Origin: Bacillota bacterium
GTDB lineage: Bacteria > Bacillota > UBA5301 > JAMCQP01
Length of the DNA: 64,000 nt
NCBI GenBank assembly: GCA_023381695.1
Contig: JAMCQP010000072.1
Coordinates: 38,272 to 102,271, forward strand
Reading direction: 5' to 3'
Shown: piece by piece, positions 61,587 through 64,000 of the stretch
Layout of the letters: each line of letters opens with the position of its first letter
Position numbering within the stretch: position 1 is the first letter of the stretch
Notes under the pieces: model-generated
The model's database searches: none
What the model was told of the DNA's origin: nothing
What the model saw: only the letters and a program-made list of their open reading frames with translations
Made by a program: the position numbers and the translations under genes

Positions 61587-62327
61587 TTGGTTATAGATGG
61601 GCATGTGCATGTAGGACAATCATTATATGGTTTGGGTGTTACACCTGAACAGTTGCTGCAAGTGATGGATGAGGTTGGGATTAATAAAAGCGTCATCGTC
61701 CCCGTAAAGCCAAGAGATTATGATCTCAGTAAGGCTAATAGTTATGTAGCTCAGGCAGTAAGAGATTATCCGGATAAATTTATTGGTGTTGCAAGAATTG
61801 ACCCTTGGCTGGGGAATGACGCTATTGAGGAACTGGAGAGAGCGTGTCTCTACCAGAAACTAAAGGGGATTGCCTTACACCCTTGGGAAGAAAACTTTCA
61901 AATCAATAATCCTATTGTGTTTCCAATAATGGATTTTGCAGAGAGAAACAAACTTCCTGTAGTGATAGAGGGAGGCTATCCGCATGTATCCCACCCATTA
62001 CAGATCGCAGACCTGGCAAGACGTTATCCTAAGGTAACTGTGGTTATGACCAATGGCGGGGAGCTGGATTTAAGCGGTTTTACTCGGGGGGACGCACACA
62101 CTGCCATGAAACTGTGCCCTAATCTGATAATGGGGACGTCTGGACTGTGTAGCCACGAGCGTTTGGTGGATACTGTGAACCAACTTGGCCCAAACAGAGT
62201 AATTTTTGAAAGTCATCTTCCGATGATGGAGCCAAGCCTAGAGATTTTACGGATAACCCGTGCCAGTATTTCCGAAGAAGCTAAAGAAGCCGCTCTGAGT
62301 GGAAACGCATTGAGAATATACTCTTAA
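61587..62327 (+). CDS. amidohydrolase-like protein with eroded metal site
   Basis: 246 residues, homologous over its whole length to the gene before it (GHVHVGQSLYGLGVTPEQLL, then YPDKFIGVARIDPWLGNDAI). The HxH pair remains (GHVHVG), but where the neighbour has FHCSDEE this has IEGGYPHVS, AHLGG is MTNGG, and GTDLP is ESHLP. Three of the usual ligands are therefore gone or moved. It may be a structural or regulatory partner, or use a different metal arrangement. TTG 61587 follows AGGAGGG, 11 bases after the previous stop, so the pair is co-translated. Confidence 0.82.
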   Translation: MVIDGHVHVGQSLYGLGVTPEQLLQVMDEVGINKSVIVPVKPRDYDLSKANSYVAQAVRDYPDKFIGVARIDPWLGNDAIEELERACLYQKLKGIALHPWEENFQINNPIVFPIMDFAERNKLPVVIEGGYPHVSHPLQIADLARRYPKVTVVMTNGGELDLSGFTRGDAHTAMKLCPNLIMGTSGLCSHERLVDTVNQLGPNRVIFESHLPMMEPSLEILRITRASISEEAKEAALSGNALRIYS

Positions 62328-62433
62328 TAAATTGGCCTTGAGCATACTATCGTCCAGGGCTACGCTTGCCTAGCGTTTTAACCTTGCCAATCGTTATTTT
62401 GGTAATCCTTCTGCGGAAAGCAGGTGGTTATCT

Positions 62434-63810
62434 TTGGACCTAAAAGAAAAACAAAGCCTAAACAAAAAAACTATAATCTCCGAGGCATTACCAGGTTTCC
62501 ATCAGATGGCAACGTGGCGACGTGATTTTCACCGCCACCCGGAGCTTGCCTGGACGGAATTCCGAACTGCTACCCGAATAGTAGAAACTTTACGCCAACT
62601 GGGTTGGCGGGTTCGTTTCGGACCGGAAGTTACAGATGACTGCGCTAGGATGGGTTTACCACCAACAGAGGTGGTAGACAAAGAATGGAAAAGGGCGCTA
62701 ACATGGGGCGCTGACCCGGCTATACTGGAGCAAATGCGTGGCTGTTTTACGGGAGTGGTCGGGGAGTGGGATACCGGTCGCCCCGGACCGCTGGTAGCCA
62801 TGCGCTTTGAGATGGATGCCTTGGAGGTTAGTGAAGCTACCGACAACGCTCACCGGCCCCACCGTGAAGAATTTTCCTCGGTGAATGCTGGAGTAATGCA
62901 TGCTTGTGGTCATGATGGACACTTGGCTACTGGTTTGGGGGTAGCCTCGGCATTACCAACCCTGCAACCATACCTAGCGGGCCGTGTGAGACTTATCTTT
63001 CAGCCAGCCGAAGAAGGGGCTCGGGGAGCAGCATCCATGGTAGCTGCCGATATATTGGATGACGTAAATTATCTCCTGGGTATTCACTTGGGCTGTAATA
63101 CCCATTCCATTGGGCAGCTGGTATGTGGAAATAAAAACTTCTTGGCAAGCGATAAGATAGACGTGCTTTTCCAAGGAGTAGGTGCGCATGCGGGATTAAA
63201 CCCAGAACAGGGAAGAAATGCGTTGTTGGCTGCAGCAACTGCAGCTATCCATCTACATGCTATTCCACGACATGGAGAAGGGGTTTCGCGTATTAATGTA
63301 GGTGTTTTAACGGCCGGGAGAAGCCGAAATACTATTCCAGATTTTGCTTCGATGCAGATAGAGACCAGAGGTATCAATAACAGAGTTAACGAGTTTATGA
63401 AAGAAAGGGTTATGCAAATCATCAATGGTGCTTCCCAGATGTATGGTGTAAAATCCAGTACAACGACTACAGGTAAAGGCTGTGAAGCTGCCAGTGATGA
63501 GCCGTTGGCGAAAATTGTGCTAGAGGTGGCTCAGGAAATACCATTATTTAATGAACCATTGCTTTTCTGTGATTTTTCTGATTCGGAGGATTTTACTGAA
63601 ATGATGCGTCGGGTTCAAGAACTGGGTGGTATGGCTACCCACATGAGTTTGGGAACAAACTTAGCCGCTGGACACCACTTACCTACCTTCGACTTTGACG
63701 AAGTAGTGTTACCCTTGGGTGTAGAATTGTTAGTAACCTTAATATGGCGGCTATTGGCGAAAAATCCGGAGGTGATGTCGGGACCTCAGAAAAATCGCCT
63801 GCAGAGGTAA
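62434..63810 (+). CDS. AbgA-like M20 amidohydrolase
   Basis: 458 residues, a length and pattern like AbgA (p-aminobenzoyl-glutamate hydrolase subunit): DFHRHPELAWTEFRTA at the start, the family's extra segment GADPAILEQMRGCFTGVV, metal ligands in MHACGHDGHLA, QPAEEGARGA and GIHLGCN, the dimerisation region VGAHAGLNPEQG and a late GHHLPTFDFDE. TTG 62434 is the likely start (no nearby ATG; GGAAAGCAGGTGG upstream). AbgA-type enzymes split amide bonds of aromatic or other amino-acid conjugates. The 106 bases before it contain no clear signal. Confidence 0.88.
   Translation: MDLKEKQSLNKKTIISEALPGFHQMATWRRDFHRHPELAWTEFRTATRIVETLRQLGWRVRFGPEVTDDCARMGLPPTEVVDKEWKRALTWGADPAILEQMRGCFTGVVGEWDTGRPGPLVAMRFEMDALEVSEATDNAHRPHREEFSSVNAGVMHACGHDGHLATGLGVASALPTLQPYLAGRVRLIFQPAEEGARGAASMVAADILDDVNYLLGIHLGCNTHSIGQLVCGNKNFLASDKIDVLFQGVGAHAGLNPEQGRNALLAAATAAIHLHAIPRHGEGVSRINVGVLTAGRSRNTIPDFASMQIETRGINNRVNEFMKERVMQIINGASQMYGVKSSTTTTGKGCEAASDEPLAKIVLEVAQEIPLFNEPLLFCDFSDSEDFTEMMRRVQELGGMATHMSLGTNLAAGHHLPTFDFDEVVLPLGVELLVTLIWRLLAKNPEVMSGPQKNRLQR
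63406..63532 (+). repeat. 127-bp direct repeat, copy 1 (inside the AbgA-like gene)
   Basis: Identical to 63874-64000, offset 468 bases. Copy 1 lies in the coding sequence at about residues 325-367. Confidence 0.9.
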
Positions 63811-63873
63811 GTACAATAGTTCTTGGTGCTTATGCCGAATGGGCGAGTAAAAACGGCAGGAGGCTAAGAATAT

Positions 63874-64000
63874 AGGGTTATGCAAATCATCAATGGTGCT
63901 TCCCAGATGTATGGTGTAAAATCCAGTACAACGACTACAGGTAAAGGCTGTGAAGCTGCCAGTGATGAGCCGTTGGCGAAAATTGTGCTAGAGGTGGCTC
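63874..64000 (+). repeat. 127-bp direct repeat, copy 2 (reaches the window edge)
   Basis: Exact copy of 63406-63532 placed 63 bases after the AbgA-like gene and still matching at the last base, so the true length is unknown. It could be a partial tandem duplication of the gene's 3' part or an assembly artefact. Confidence 0.9.

Noticed and set aside
1..64000. CRISPR array, rRNA or tRNA genes
   Set aside because: No regularly spaced short repeats, rRNA segments or cloverleaf-like tRNA sequences were recognised by eye; a tRNA search program would be needed to exclude a single tRNA.

Overview
The window looks like a chromosome segment of an anaerobic, Gram-positive, Clostridia-type Firmicute (Peptococcaceae/Moorella-like). 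This is an inference from strong AGGAGG-type ribosome sites, frequent GTG and TTG starts, ECF-type vitamin/pyrimidine importers, a PucR-type regulator, an NCS1 permease and the style of the two-component systems. No rRNA, tRNA or CRISPR array was recognised. The blocks at 1-33.5 kb are G/C-rich; the defence block at 33.8-46.3 kb is visibly richer in A/T with different codon use; the catabolic block at 53.7-64 kb is intermediate.

Layout. (1) 0-3.1 kb: binding protein and two permeases of a sugar-type ABC importer. (2) 3.2-6.1 kb: a PepSY-domain exported protein divergent from an OmpR-type regulator and histidine kinase, with 11-bp direct repeats between them. (3) 6.1-7.4 kb: a minus-strand run of small membrane proteins, a broken GNAT gene and a DUF5680 protein behind a near-consensus promoter. 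(4) 7.5-10.7 kb: a CadC-like ArsR repressor and a Zn/Cd/Pb P-type ATPase, followed by toxin-antitoxin-like debris. (5) 10.9-29.2 kb: a large plus-strand catabolic cluster. It holds a ferredoxin-like protein with a Cys-rich partner of unknown function, a zinc alcohol dehydrogenase, two complete YkoE/D/C-type ECF importers, a hydantoinase/allantoinase-type amidohydrolase, a PucR regulator, an SDR dehydrogenase, and FdrA + DUF1116 + DUF2877, which are homologues of the three subunits of oxamate carbamoyltransferase (AllFGH), with an M42 metallopeptidase between the last two. Together they suggest import, ring opening, oxidation and carbamoyl transfer from a ureido compound. (6) 29.2-33.5 kb: debris of a phosphoesterase and a MacB-like exporter, then an intact OmpR/kinase pair.

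(7) 33.8-53.4 kb is an accessory island. A six-gene operon encodes a 5-methylcytosine methyltransferase, a MutY/Mig-type mismatch glycosylase, a GHKL (MutL/MORC-like) ATPase, a Z1 helicase-like ATPase, a PD-(D/E)XK protein (DUF4420) and an AIPR protein. This matches the predicted restriction systems built round MORC/MutL-like ATPases. Behind it lie integrase and IstB remnants, a decayed DUF4011 helicase, an IS1634-type element with 15-bp terminal repeats, an IS701 remnant, and a druA-like (DUF4338) gene split exactly by a RIT element: three overlapping tyrosine recombinases inside 89-bp inverted repeats.

(8) 53.7-64 kb: a second catabolic block. An IclR-family regulator gene carries an in-frame stop and has twin palindromic operators. 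It is followed by a U32-like protein, a Glu/Leu-type dehydrogenase, a flavoprotein, a cytosine/purine (NCS1) permease, a 47-residue membrane peptide, an M20 hydrolase, two amidohydrolases (one with eroded metal ligands) and an AbgA-like M20 amidohydrolase. A 127-bp exact copy of the last gene reaches the window edge.
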